Assembly (NCBI GenBank): GCA_030267965.1 | Contig: BRYA01000017.1 | Location: 18,889-55,128, forward strand | Direction of reading: 5' to 3' | DNA: 36,240 bases | Source of the DNA: Triparma columacea | Taxonomy: Eukaryota > Sar > Bolidophyceae > Parmales > Triparmaceae | In this document: positions 1-8,182 of the stretch, one piece after another | Numbering within the stretch: position 1 is the first letter of the stretch | How the letters are laid out: each line of letters begins with the position of its first letter | Notes under the pieces: model-generated | Database searches by the model: none | Seen by the model: the letters and a program-made list of their open reading frames with translations, nothing else | Told to the model about the DNA's origin: nothing | Program-made: the position numbers and the translations under genes

Positions 1-1
1 G

Positions 2-370
2 AAGATGAAGGAGGATGACATCGGAGGGGAAATCCTGAAGGTTACGGGCAAGAGGAGGAGCGAAAACCTGGCGTTCGGGGCTAAGGAGGTTGAGATGGAG
101 GGGGGGGAGGAGGGGGGGAAGAAGGAGGTTAGGAAGGAGGGGAAGAAGGGGAAGAAGAGGGGGGCGGTGGAGGAGGGGGGAGGGCATGGGGGGGGAAAGA
201 AGAAGAGGACGGCGACGGGAACGTTCACACCCAAGATGGTGGAGTTCGAGAAGCCAAAGTTTGAGAAACCAAAAGAGAAGAACTTGAAGAAGAAGGAGGC
301 GACGACAGGGGACAAGAGGAAGCTGATGATGCAAAGGGCGATGGACCTGGGAGGTATGAATGCAATGTGA
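2..370 (+). CDS. 3' end of an unidentified Lys/Glu/Gly-rich protein (partial)
   Basis: The reading frame is open from the left edge of the window and stops at 368-370, so this is probably the last exon of a gene that begins outside. The visible ~122 residues are strongly basic and low in complexity: clusters of Lys/Arg with Glu and Gly, then a repeated FEKPK-type motif (VEFEKPKFEKPKEKN) and the ending MQRAMDLGGMNAM. Such tails occur in nucleolar and chromatin proteins, but I recognise no family. The gene is convergent with the D-glutamate cyclase gene, whose stop lies 87 bp further on. The Met at position 5 is only an internal methionine. Coding status is supported by the open frame and by composition, not by homology. 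Confidence 0.45.
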   Translation, partial: KMKEDDIGGEILKVTGKRRSENLAFGAKEVEMEGGEEGGKKEVRKEGKKGKKRGAVEEGGGHGGGKKKRTATGTFTPKMVEFEKPKFEKPKEKNLKKKEATTGDKRKLMMQRAMDLGGMNAM

Positions 371-457
371 ACGAATATGTGATAAAAATTTTGACCTTTT
401 TTTCCAAAATAGATTCTCCTCTTCTTCCAAATTCATCTTTTCTTCCCTCCTATCCCC

Positions 458-1576
458 CTAGTCAATGATTTTATCACTCACAAACATACAACCGGGACTG
501 TGAGTTATGGCAAAAGAGACCCCACTTGACATGATTACCTCTTGCGAGGTGACTCCGCAGGCGTGGAACACAGGGACCTCCCCCTCCCTCACTTCGACGG
601 GGTCGCCCCAGTCGGGTTTGGAAAGGTCCGTAATTCCTAGGTCCTCGGGCGAGCCGATGTGTATGGGGGCTCCGTGTGCCTCTGGGTACTTGCAGCTCAG
701 CGTCACGACCTTGGCCACGTCCCCCCCCTTCACCGGCCTCATGGTCACGACGACGTTGCCCTTGAACCTTCCCGCCTCCCTGCACTTGAGGTTGGTCCTG
801 TACATGCTGACGTTGCGCTTCATTTCAATGTGGCGGGCTGAGATGCGGTTGGCTATGAGAACGTGGTCGAAAGTGAAACTGCAACCAAGAAGGAAAGCGA
901 CGCCGTCTGTGGGCCAGAGCGACCGCACATCGGAGAGGTTGCCCTGGACGAGCTTCCCATTCGAGTACACGTTGTAGGCTGGGAGGTCGGTGCGGAGGTC
1001 AGACGATTTGGTGATACCGGTGGGGTTGAAAGAGCCATTCTGCGGCAGGGAAGGGAGGGAGAGAGGAGCAAAGGGTTGCGTTAGGGCTTAGAATTGCAAT
1101 GATTTTCGCTTCCGTCCCACTCTCACCTCGCAAACATCGACGATTGGGCACGACTTAGAGTTACGCTGACAAAAGAGAAGGAAGTCGAAAGCGTCCTCTT
1201 TTCGGAGGACCACGAGGTTGCACTGCAGAAACCCTGGGCACTTGCCGTTGGTTGGTCCGGTATGGGTGGAGGAACGGCATAGCGACCTGAAGGAGACCGC
1301 AGGGGAGATGAGATCGGGGATGAAGGTTGGAGCTTTGAAGTAGGAGAGGTCAGAGGAGGAGGCGGAGGCGGAGGAGGTGGTGGTGGTGGTGGTGGTGGCG
1401 GCGGCGGGAGGAAGAGGTGCAGAAGGAGGGGTGGTTTCGGGAGATTTCGAGTCGTCGTCATGAGAGGAGGAGGGAGCGTTGTTGTTGTTGAGGAAGTCGT
1501 CAACATCGCCCAGCGAAGCCTTGAGGTCCTTCAGTCCCTTAATTTCGCCGTCGTTGCCAGAGATGAAACCTTCCAT
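458..1576 (-). CDS. DGLUCY: D-glutamate cyclase family protein (DUF1445)
   Basis: Two exons: 1576-1127 and 1039-458, with an 87-bp intron (GTGAGA...GCAG, phase 0), giving about 343 aa. The family (bacterial UPF0317, animal mitochondrial C14orf159) converts D-glutamate to 5-oxo-D-proline. Recognisable stretches, in order, are [97 protein letters not shown] and [12 protein letters not shown], covering essentially the whole domain. The splice restores the conserved [17 protein letters not shown] segment. The first ~90 residues are an extension with Asn, Thr, Ser and Pro runs. The start at MEGFISG is chosen because the upstream in-frame sequence is a short duplicated segment. A start at 1666, adding 30 residues, is possible and might carry a targeting signal. 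Family is certain; substrate and location are inferred from the family. Confidence 0.88.
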
Positions 1577-1608
1577 CGCGATATTTGGGAGTCTGCCCTT
1601 CTTCTTGG

Positions 1609-1646
1609 AGTCCTGCCCTTTTTCTTGGAGTCCTGCCCTCAAATCT
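1609..1646. repeat. Short tandem duplication upstream of the cyclase start
   Basis: The unit CTTGGAGTCCTGCCCT occurs twice about 20 bp apart, just upstream of the preferred cyclase ATG. If the upstream Met at 1666 is used, the duplication encodes a repeated Q-(D/E)-K-K-G-like stretch. It looks like a local slippage duplication. Confidence 0.5.
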
Positions 1647-1666
1647 ACACAAATCCACACAAACAC

Positions 1667-2583
1667 CCGTTACTAATTACACAGAAAAACTATTAAAACA
1701 AGAGAGGTAGCTGGGCTTACTCTAAGCCTGGATCCTGCTGCTGAAGAAGGCGTAAGCTCCACGAAGAGAGAGGAAGAAGGCAGAGTGTATGGCGAAGAAG
1801 AAACCTTGCTCTTTGATTGTTGTAAATGCTGTGGTTTTTGTTGAACCAGAAGGCTTCAGTACGAACATTATTCGAGCCTGTGACGTTGGTGTGGCAAGAA
1901 GGTGTGTGAGGGGGTGGATGAGGGGGTGGGTGAGAGGGTGGATAAGAGAGTGGGAGGGTGCGTGAGAGAGTGGACAATCGAATGGATAATAGGACAAATG
2001 CGGAGAAAACAAGATGATCAGACGGTGGTCAGCCGGTAAGTGTCATCATCTCTGAGTGTTACATTGAGCTATGATGGCTAAATGATGGCTAAATGATGGC
2101 TAAATGTCATCATCACTGAGTGTTGTCGTCGCTTAAGAGACAATAAAACCTTTGAGCGTAAATTATGGGTATCTATGGATATCTAGAGTTCTAAAATGTT
2201 ATTATGTGATGATCTTATCCTACATTAGGACATAATAGTACTCATAAAGGCTTCAAAAGTCACAAAGACATGCCCTCTTCTGACGGCATTGATGGACGAG
2301 ATGCTTTCATTCTCGCTCTCACAGGACACTTCAAGACCTTTGACAGTCAAAGTCGTGTTAAGATGTTTTGTTTGTCACCAACAAGAGACGATATCGCCGA
2401 AAACTACTTTGGAACAATTTTAAGGCTCACACAACAAAAAGTTTGGTCCTTGGTTCTTGGGCAAGGGGCCTTGGACCTTTCTTTAGCGAATCAAGTTTAT
2501 TGGTTAAGTCGACTCGGGCCGTTTGTTCTGAAATTAATTGTACTTTTTATTGAGTGTGATGTATTATCTCACCGCCACATCCT
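1667..2583. other. Intergenic spacer between the cyclase and EF-hand genes
   Basis: No gene supported here. On the minus strand, 1868-1722 could encode a 48-aa hydrophobic peptide (MFVLKPSG...), but its stop lies directly at the only good GT donor, and no splice to the cyclase first exon fits the phase. At 2070-2105 a short repeat of TGATGGCTAAA occurs three times, flanked by two copies of a GTCATCATC-TCTGAGTGTT-like segment (about 2041 and 2106). A 119-codon plus-strand frame from 2270 overlaps the 3' end of the next gene and looks like chance. Confidence 0.5.
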
Positions 2584-4113
2584 TTACTCTGCGTTGTTGA
2601 GCTTCGCGTCTAGCTCCTTAGCAGCTTGAAGGTTGGCGCGAGGAGATGCCATGTCGGCGGCATCAGCTGCGGGAGCTGCTTCCTCTGCAGCAGGGGCTTC
2701 AGCGGCAGGCTCAGCAGCAGGCTCAGCGGCAGGCTCAGCGGCAGGCTCAGCGGCAGGCTCGGCGGCAGGCTCGGTGGCAGGCTCGGCGGCAGGCTCGGCG
2801 GCAGGCTCGGCGGCAGGCTCGGCGGCAGGCTCAGCGGCAGGCTCAGCGGCAGGCTCGGTGGCAGGCTCGGCGGCAGGCTCGGCGGCAGGCTCGGCGGCAG
2901 GCTCGGCGGCAGGCTCGGTGGCGGCCTCAGCCTCCGCAGCGGCCAGCTCGGCCTTCTTGGCCTCGACCCTCTTAATGGCCTCCTTCTTTCGCTGCAGGCT
3001 CTGCAACATGGTGGCGGCTTTGTCAGCCTCTGGGCCACTGGCCATCTCCTCGAGCTCCGCCTCTGTGGTCGTTTCGGTGACACCAGCGGCAGCGGCCTCC
3101 TCCTCGATCTTCTTCTCCTCGGCATCGAGGGCAGCAAGCTCGGCGCGCTTAGCAGCCACCTTGGCCCTAGCATCCTTACTTCTCTTCAAGTTCTGGAGGG
3201 ACACGGCGGCCTTGTTGGTCTCTTCGTTGTCGGGGATCGCATCAACCTCGGCCTGAGCGGCAGCGAGCTCGGCCTTCTTGGCCTCGACCCTCTTGATTGC
3301 CTCCTTCTTTCGCTGCAGGCTCTGCAACATGGTGGCAGCCTTGTCAGCCTCAGGGCCACTGGCCATCTCCTCGAGCTCCGCCTCTGTGGTCGTTTCGGTG
3401 ACACCAGCGGCAGCAGCCTCCTCCTCGATCTTCTTCTCCTCGGCATCGAGGGCAGCAAGCTCGGCGCGCTTAGCTTCCACTTTGGCCCTGGCCTGCTTAG
3501 CACGCTGCAAGTTCTGAAGTCCGAGGGCCGCCTTGTTGGTCTCCTCGTTATCAGGAATATCAACTTCCTCGGCAGCAGGGGCGGCCTCAGCTTCAGCGGC
3601 GGGCTCGGCAGCAGGCTCGGCAGCAGGCTCAGCGGCAGGCTCGGTGGCAGGCTCGGCGGCAGGCTCGGCAGCAGGCTCGGCAGCAGGCTCGGCGGCAGGC
3701 TCAGCGGCAGGCTCGGCGGCAGGCTCAGCGGCAGGCTCGGCGGCAGGCTCAGCGGCAGGCTCGGCGGCAGGCTCAGCGGCAGCGGGCTCGGCTGCAGCAG
3801 GCTCGGCTACGGGGGGGGCCTTGGAAAGTGTGATTCGCAACCCCTTAAGTGCCTTGGCAACACTGGCTTCCCCATCCTTCCCAGCAGCGTCCGCGTTCTT
3901 CTTGATATTATTGAAGAAGGACTGTAATTCCTCAAGACTCACGACTCCGTCCTCGTTGCCCCCGTTTCCGATGCCATCAAGCTCAGCAGCAACAGCCTCG
4001 GCGTTGTCACCGAATAACCTCTTGAGCTCAGAAATTTCAAGCTTACCCGACTTGTCAACGTCAATGTCGGCGAAGAATTTCTTCACCTCCTCCTCGTGTG
4101 TGTTCTCAGACAT
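2584..4113 (-). CDS. EF-hand protein with (EPAA)n linkers and IQ-like helical repeats
   Basis: Single exon, 509 aa. The start at 4113 (MSENTHEEE) puts an EF-hand directly at the N-terminus; a longer frame to 4269 adds 52 residues that do not look coding. EF loop 1 is canonical (D18 to E29, DVDKSGKLEISE). EF loop 2 (residues 51-62) keeps the central Gly but lacks the first acidic residue. An Ala-Pro-Glu array of about 80 residues follows, then two copies of a 107-residue charged helical module, then a second EPAA array and an Ala-rich tail. Each helical module contains two IQ-like segments, such as KAALGLQNLQRAKQARAKV and KAATMLQSLQRKKEAIKRV. A calcium-responsive scaffold or cytoskeletal protein is plausible, but I know no family with this layout. 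It is divergent from a second EF-hand gene 344 bp away. Confidence 0.82.
   Translation of the reverse strand: MSENTHEEEVKKFFADIDVDKSGKLEISELKRLFGDNAEAVAAELDGIGNGGNEDGVVSLEELQSFFNNIKKNADAAGKDGEASVAKALKGLRITLSKAPPVAEPAAAEPAAAEPAAEPAAEPAAEPAAEPAAEPAAEPAAEPAAEPAAEPAAEPATEPAAEPAAEPAAEPAAEAEAAPAAEEVDIPDNEETNKAALGLQNLQRAKQARAKVEAKRAELAALDAEEKKIEEEAAAAGVTETTTEAELEEMASGPEADKAATMLQSLQRKKEAIKRVEAKKAELAAAQAEVDAIPDNEETNKAAVSLQNLKRSKDARAKVAAKRAELAALDAEEKKIEEEAAAAGVTETTTEAELEEMASGPEADKAATMLQSLQRKKEAIKRVEAKKAELAAAEAEAATEPAAEPAAEPAAEPAAEPATEPAAEPAAEPAAEPAAEPAAEPAAEPATEPAAEPAAEPAAEPAAEPAAEPAAEAPAAEEAAPAADAADMASPRANLQAAKELDAKLNNAE
2700..2930 (-). repeat. 12-bp tandem repeat array encoding EPAA (C-terminal array)
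   Basis: About 19 copies of a GCGGCAGGCTCG-type 12-mer. Synonymous A/G changes and occasional GTG variants give Thr in place of Ala. On the coding (minus) strand it reads (E-P-A-A)n with a few E-P-A-T. It lies inside the EF-hand gene ending at 2584. Confidence 0.9.
2935..3560 (-). repeat. Two tandem 321-bp coding modules
   Basis: Segments of about 3240-3560 and 2930-3240 are direct repeats with a 321-bp period (107 codons). For example, CTTGTTGGTC occurs at 3532 and at 3211. Long stretches are identical at DNA level, including the segment encoding EEAAAAGVTETTTEAELEEM. Each encodes a Lys/Glu/Ala-rich helix with two IQ-like motifs. The low divergence suggests recent duplication or ongoing conversion. 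Confidence 0.85.
3595..3805 (-). repeat. 12-bp tandem repeat array encoding EPAA (N-terminal array)
   Basis: A second array of the GCGGCAGGCTCG-type 12-mer, about 16 copies, between the EF-hand pair and the first helical module. It has the same unit and variants as the 2700-2930 array, so the two arrays probably share an origin. Confidence 0.88.
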
Positions 4114-4457
4114 GATTAGCTGGGGGAGAAGAGGATGGAAATGGTTAGCAGGACATGGTCGACGGACAGACATGAGGGGGTATTTATAACACAAGGAGAC
4201 AATAATACGGGTATTGAACGGAGGAATGTGGTTTGATGGCGTGTAAGTGCGTCGGGCACTCTTAGTCACGGGCGCACGTACCTCAGTGGTTTTTTTGTGG
4301 TGATGTGTTGTTCTCTCAGGCGTTGGGGGAAAGTTGATGAAGACGAGTTTAATGTTGTCCAGAATATAATATTTTATTGCCTGTTAGAGTATATAAAGAG
4401 ATTTTCTGTTTGAAGCGCTTACCTTCGTTTTTCCTGAAGGTTCTACGATCGACATAA
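4114..4457. promoter_or_regulatory. Bidirectional promoter region between two EF-hand genes
   Basis: 344 bp separate the two divergent start codons. For the minus gene, TATAAATA (complement of 4181-4188) lies about 70 bp before its ATG. For the plus gene, TATATAAAG (4390-4398) lies 60 bp before its ATG. The two TATA-like boxes at similar distances suggest separate core promoters sharing one upstream region. Confidence 0.5.
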
Positions 4458-5822
4458 ATGGCGGGGGCTGTAATTTCTGATGAGGAGATCGAGAGGATGC
4501 TGCGTTTCTTGGATCCAAATGATGATGGAGTTTCCAAGGAGGAGTTTGTGTCTGGATTTCAGGCAGCGCGGAGATTGAGGCGTGCCGCGGCTGTTGAGAT
4601 TGAGGGTAAGTCGTGCTTACGGGTGCTAGTAGGAGCTCTGGGGGATAAGAGCCCTTTGGAGTGGTTCTGTGAGTGCAATGGGGAACCTGACAATGATGAG
4701 GCCCTCGACATCGAAGAGTTGCGAGCGGGACTCAAGGGGCTTGGATTCAGAAAGAAGAGCGTGGCGCTGCTGCAGGAGTTTTTGGACCCAGATATGGACG
4801 GCGATGTGGACGTGGACACCTTCAAGGCAATGCTTGATAAGGTGGAAGATCCCTCTGAGTTCGACAAGGAGAATTTGGTGGCCGCTGAGAGTTTGGAGAG
4901 GCTGGAAAAGAACATTGAGGAGGAGGGTGTGAACCTTGGTGAGCTCTTCAATAAAGTGGATAAGGATGCGGGGGGGGAGATTGATGCTGGAGAGATGAAG
5001 GGTTTCTTGGCGCAGCTTGCAAGGCCGTCAAAGGCCACGTTGGGGAGGATGAAGAAGGCTGCTGATAAGGTTGGGGGTGTGGAACTGAAAGAGGACATCG
5101 AGGGTGGGGCGCTGGACTCGGATAGCATCGATCTCGTCATGGAATTTCTTGATCCCAATGGTGACGGGATCACGAGGGAGGAGTTGACGGCTGGTTTCCG
5201 CCAAGCTAGGCGCGCGCGGGATAAGGCGCTTCAAGAGACGATGGGGAAGCGGGTGTTTAAGGCTGTGTTAAAGAAGATTGGGGGGAGCTTGGAAGATTTA
5301 GAAACGTGGTTCAACAAGATAAACAGGAGCAGGACATTGCCGGGGTGCGACCCGGTAGTGGACTATAGGGAGCTGAAGTGGGGGGTGAAAGCGATGAAGG
5401 TGAAGATGACTGCGGCCAACTTATCCCAGCTAACGAAGTTCTTGGATCCTGATGGTGATGGTGACATTTGTCTTCCGGAATTCAAGAAAGCTGTGGAAAG
5501 GTTGGACGAGCCCAGCACAGTGGACGCGTTTGCTGCCAACGCCGGGGGTTTGATAATGCAGTTGCAGCAGCACATGAAAAAGAATAAGATACGTATGTGC
5601 GATTTATTTAGGGAGATAGACGAAGACAACAGCGGGTTCATTGAAAGCCCGGAGTTGAGGGCTGGGCTGGAAAATATCATCAAGGCAAAGGGACCGATGA
5701 AAAACAAGAAGAAAAAGATGAAGGAGATTGACAAGCTGCCGGCGAGTCCGAGGTTGAAGCTGGATGAGGCCATCGAGGTGGACAGAAAACTGAACGTCCC
5801 CCCACCTGTTGCAGCTGAGTAA
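4458..5822 (+). CDS. Multi-EF-hand calcium-binding protein, duplicated four-EF module
   Basis: Single exon, 454 aa, ATG at 4458. Six loops are clear: D19, D110, D168, D232, D330 and D388. Those at 168, 330 and 388 are full 12-residue canonical loops (for example DEDNSGFIESPE). The loops at 19 and 232 (DPNDDGVSKEE, DPNGDGITREE) appear one residue short. Degenerate loops sit near residue 72 (GEPDNDEALDIEEL) and near 290 (LPGCDPVVDYREL). The spacing shows a tandem duplication of a four-EF module of about 215 residues. The module starts FLDPNDDG...GFQAARR correspond to FLDPNGDG...GFRQARR. The Lys-rich tail ends in PPPVAAE. A cytosolic or axonemal calcium sensor is likely; the target is unknown. 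It is divergent from the other EF-hand gene and convergent with transaldolase. Confidence 0.9.
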   Translation: MAGAVISDEEIERMLRFLDPNDDGVSKEEFVSGFQAARRLRRAAAVEIEGKSCLRVLVGALGDKSPLEWFCECNGEPDNDEALDIEELRAGLKGLGFRKKSVALLQEFLDPDMDGDVDVDTFKAMLDKVEDPSEFDKENLVAAESLERLEKNIEEEGVNLGELFNKVDKDAGGEIDAGEMKGFLAQLARPSKATLGRMKKAADKVGGVELKEDIEGGALDSDSIDLVMEFLDPNGDGITREELTAGFRQARRARDKALQETMGKRVFKAVLKKIGGSLEDLETWFNKINRSRTLPGCDPVVDYRELKWGVKAMKVKMTAANLSQLTKFLDPDGDGDICLPEFKKAVERLDEPSTVDAFAANAGGLIMQLQQHMKKNKIRMCDLFREIDEDNSGFIESPELRAGLENIIKAKGPMKNKKKKMKEIDKLPASPRLKLDEAIEVDRKLNVPPPVAAE

Positions 5823-5907
5823 TGTTGAAGCAATGTTGAAGCTGGATTAGGCCATCGAGGTGGACAGAAAACTGAACGTCCCCCCACCTGTTGCAGCTGA
5901 GTAATGT
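5753..5907 (+). repeat. 82-bp-period tandem duplication across the stop codon of the EF-hand gene
   Basis: 5753-5826 and 5835-5907 are nearly identical direct repeats covering the last ~22 codons, the stop and the first 3'UTR bases. In the second copy GATGAGGCC has become GATTAGGCC. The first copy keeps its own stop at 5820-5822, so the second copy is untranslated 3' sequence. Confidence 0.9.
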
Positions 5908-5961
5908 GAAATGTAAGTTTTTTCGTTAAAAATGTAGAGAGAGGGTGTGTAATGTTTTCAA

Positions 5962-7399
5962 TTAATTTAGCTTTGTCTCCACCTTGAACTTAATTGCCTG
6001 CTCTAGCTCGTCGGTCAGATCGCAGAAGGCCCTCAGTCCCTCGCCGAGCTTATCGTTTCCACAACCGTCCATTGTCATCATGTAGCGGAACGTCTTCTCG
6101 TCCATAACTGGGGAGGGTGAGGGCGGTGGGAGCAAGCCGTGGAAAGGGCTCAATTAGTTGAAATTAATCAGAAGAAGGTCACATGATGTGTAGTGTCGTA
6201 TTTAGTGTCCTCACCTACTTCCTCGCCTGCGAGAGGGGAACTTTCGCCCCAGCCTTTGTTGTGTAGCACCCTTGGAAGGGGGTCAGTAGAATCCTGCAGC
6301 ATCTGGAGCAGGGGGGCAGGGATAGTCATGCGATCCACCCCAGCGAGTGCCCGAATCTCGTCGAGCATGAAGTCGGGGGAGGACGTTCCTCTTGATGGAC
6401 GCCAGGAAGCCGGCATCAGAATTGTTTTCTCGTGACTAAAGGCTCGGTAGTAGTGGTGCATCTTCACCACAGCCATCACCCCCTCGTCTTCAGAGGGAGT
6501 TGCTGGAATCGTCGACCTCTTTGCGTTGTGCCAGTCGAGGATACGGCCAGGGAAGGGGGAGATGAGACGAACGTCAGCCTGCCCACAAGCAATTGCTTGT
6601 GTAACAGAGAATATCAGCGTGAGGTTACAAGTGATCCCCTCAGCCTCCAATTTTTTGGCAGCTTGGATGCCCTCCCAAGTCGCAGCGAGCTTTATGAGGA
6701 TACGAGACCTCGGGATCCCCTACGGGAGAGGAGGGAGTGTGGGGGGGGAGCAAGTGATAACCAAGGGTTGCGTTAGTGACTAGAATGACTAGAATTGTCC
6801 TCACTTCTCGCCTGCTCTCACCCTCTCCTCGTATAGAGATATGATACGTCTACCTTTCGCAACAGATGCCTCCATATCAAACGAGAGGCGGGGATCGACC
6901 TCAGTGGAAACGAAGCCAGGAACGAGGGCTGAGATCTTGGCCCCAAGCGTCACGGCAAGGGTGTCCATAGCCAAAGCTGTTATTTCATTGAGGTTGCTGT
7001 GGAAACAAGCGAAACCACGACCGACGAGGAGTCAGAAGGTTAGCTTGTGTTTGAAGGCAAGGAGAAGCAAACTCACCTACTACCAGCACTCTTAACTGCA
7101 GAGGTGACTGATTCATCAACCATGGCCTTGTACACAGGGTCACCAGACTGGCCAGCCTGGGCTACGAATAGAGGGTTCGTTGTCGCGTCGCTTATACATC
7201 CCAGCTTTGCAAAGGCTTCAATCACCTCAAGATCGCCACTGTCAATAGAGAGAGTTGTCATCGAGCTGAGCTCTTCAAGCTGAGTGGTAGCATACACAGC
7301 AGCTGATGATCGGGAAACACGGGGCCGGGGGTTTACAATAAATCCACCGGACGAGTGCATGAGGAAAAAGATTGCAATGAAGTTGGACAGCCACCTCAT
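5962..7399 (-). CDS. TAL: Transaldolase, probably plastid-targeted
   Basis: Four exons: 7399-7077, 6996-6822, 6719-6215 and 6107-5962, with GT-AG introns of 80, 102 and 107 bp and matching phases; 382 aa. It exchanges dihydroxyacetone units between sugar phosphates in the pentose phosphate pathway. The domain starts near [16 protein letters not shown]. Diagnostic motifs include [19 protein letters not shown] (Schiff-base Lys), [29 protein letters not shown] and [10 protein letters not shown]. The first residues ([19 protein letters not shown], then [15 protein letters not shown]) form a hydrophobic signal peptide followed by a Phe-led, Ser/Arg-rich transit stretch. This is the pattern of stramenopile secondary-plastid import. 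The start at 7399 is chosen for that reason; an in-frame Met 29 codons upstream would bury the signal. Confidence 0.93.
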
Positions 7400-8182
7400 C
7401 GTTAAATGTGAGGTTGTGGGGGACACGGTGAAAAATGGAGACGGATTCTGGGGGTAATCACCGTTAGAGAAACTACTATATCTCAAGAAGGGCTTGAAAC
7501 CTCGTGAAGAGCTTTAAATTTATGGAAAAGTCACCTTTGCTATTCGCTGGATTTTTTAATTCAATAATTCAATCATCGTACTTACAAATTAAACTTTTGT
7601 AACAATTTAAATAAATAATTGTGAATTTTGTGGATCAAAAACTCATATTTCAAAATGGGCAAAAATATTTTTGAGAAAAGCAAATTGATTTTTTTAAATA
7701 AAGTTTGAAGTTTTCTTATCAATATTTGTTAAATTGTATATCTGCGAAGTATGATGAAGTCATTATGAAAAAACTTTTAAGGATAAAAAATTTCATATGA
7801 TTTTTTATGATTACAAATTACATTCAAAACATAGTGAATTAGTAATAAAACCAATCAGCGTTTGATGAGTAATCTGACTTCATTCAAATCGTTGAAAATT
7901 TTATCCGGAAATTTTCGCAAAATCCTGCAGGGACGGTGATTGAGGGGGTGATAATCTTTCAATAAGTGTCTGTCCTGTGCCAATCAACTGTGTTTAAAGA
8001 CATCGTATTCCCAGTCTACAAAAAATTCTACCCCTCGAAATAGATTGTGTCCGAACCTGAAGCCTTGGAGGGTTGGTTCTGGGGGGGGAGGGCAGATAGA
8101 TACGCAGGATACACCGGAGAGGAGAGCCTGGTTAGCGTAGGCCCAGGCGAAGTCGCACCAGCCGGGCTGGAGGTGATTTTCC
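7400..8182. other. AT-rich intergenic spacer
   Basis: No gene found. From about 7540 to 7900 the sequence is strikingly AT-rich, with runs of A and T and almost no G/C clusters, unlike its flanks. Composition returns to normal near 7910. It separates two divergent genes (transaldolase and MBL hydrolase), so it probably holds both promoters. A 66-codon minus-strand frame (8184-7984) abuts the MBL start but has no recognisable content. Confidence 0.6.

Noticed and set aside
1722..1868. Possible upstream exon of the cyclase with a hydrophobic peptide
   Set aside because: Stop codon directly at the only good donor site, and no phase-compatible join to the cyclase exon.
2270..2629. 119-codon plus-strand frame
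   Set aside because: No recognisable motif, overlaps the 3' end of the EF-hand gene, composition like spacer.
2700..3805. Repeat arrays considered as CRISPR or satellite DNA
   Set aside because: The 12-bp unit is contiguous without spacers and is translated in frame as EPAA.
2626..3927. Long plus-strand open frame (433 codons) and other frames over the EF-hand gene
   Set aside because: Shadow of the repeat-rich minus-strand gene; the 12-bp array is open in all frames. Only the minus-strand frame has EF-hand motifs.
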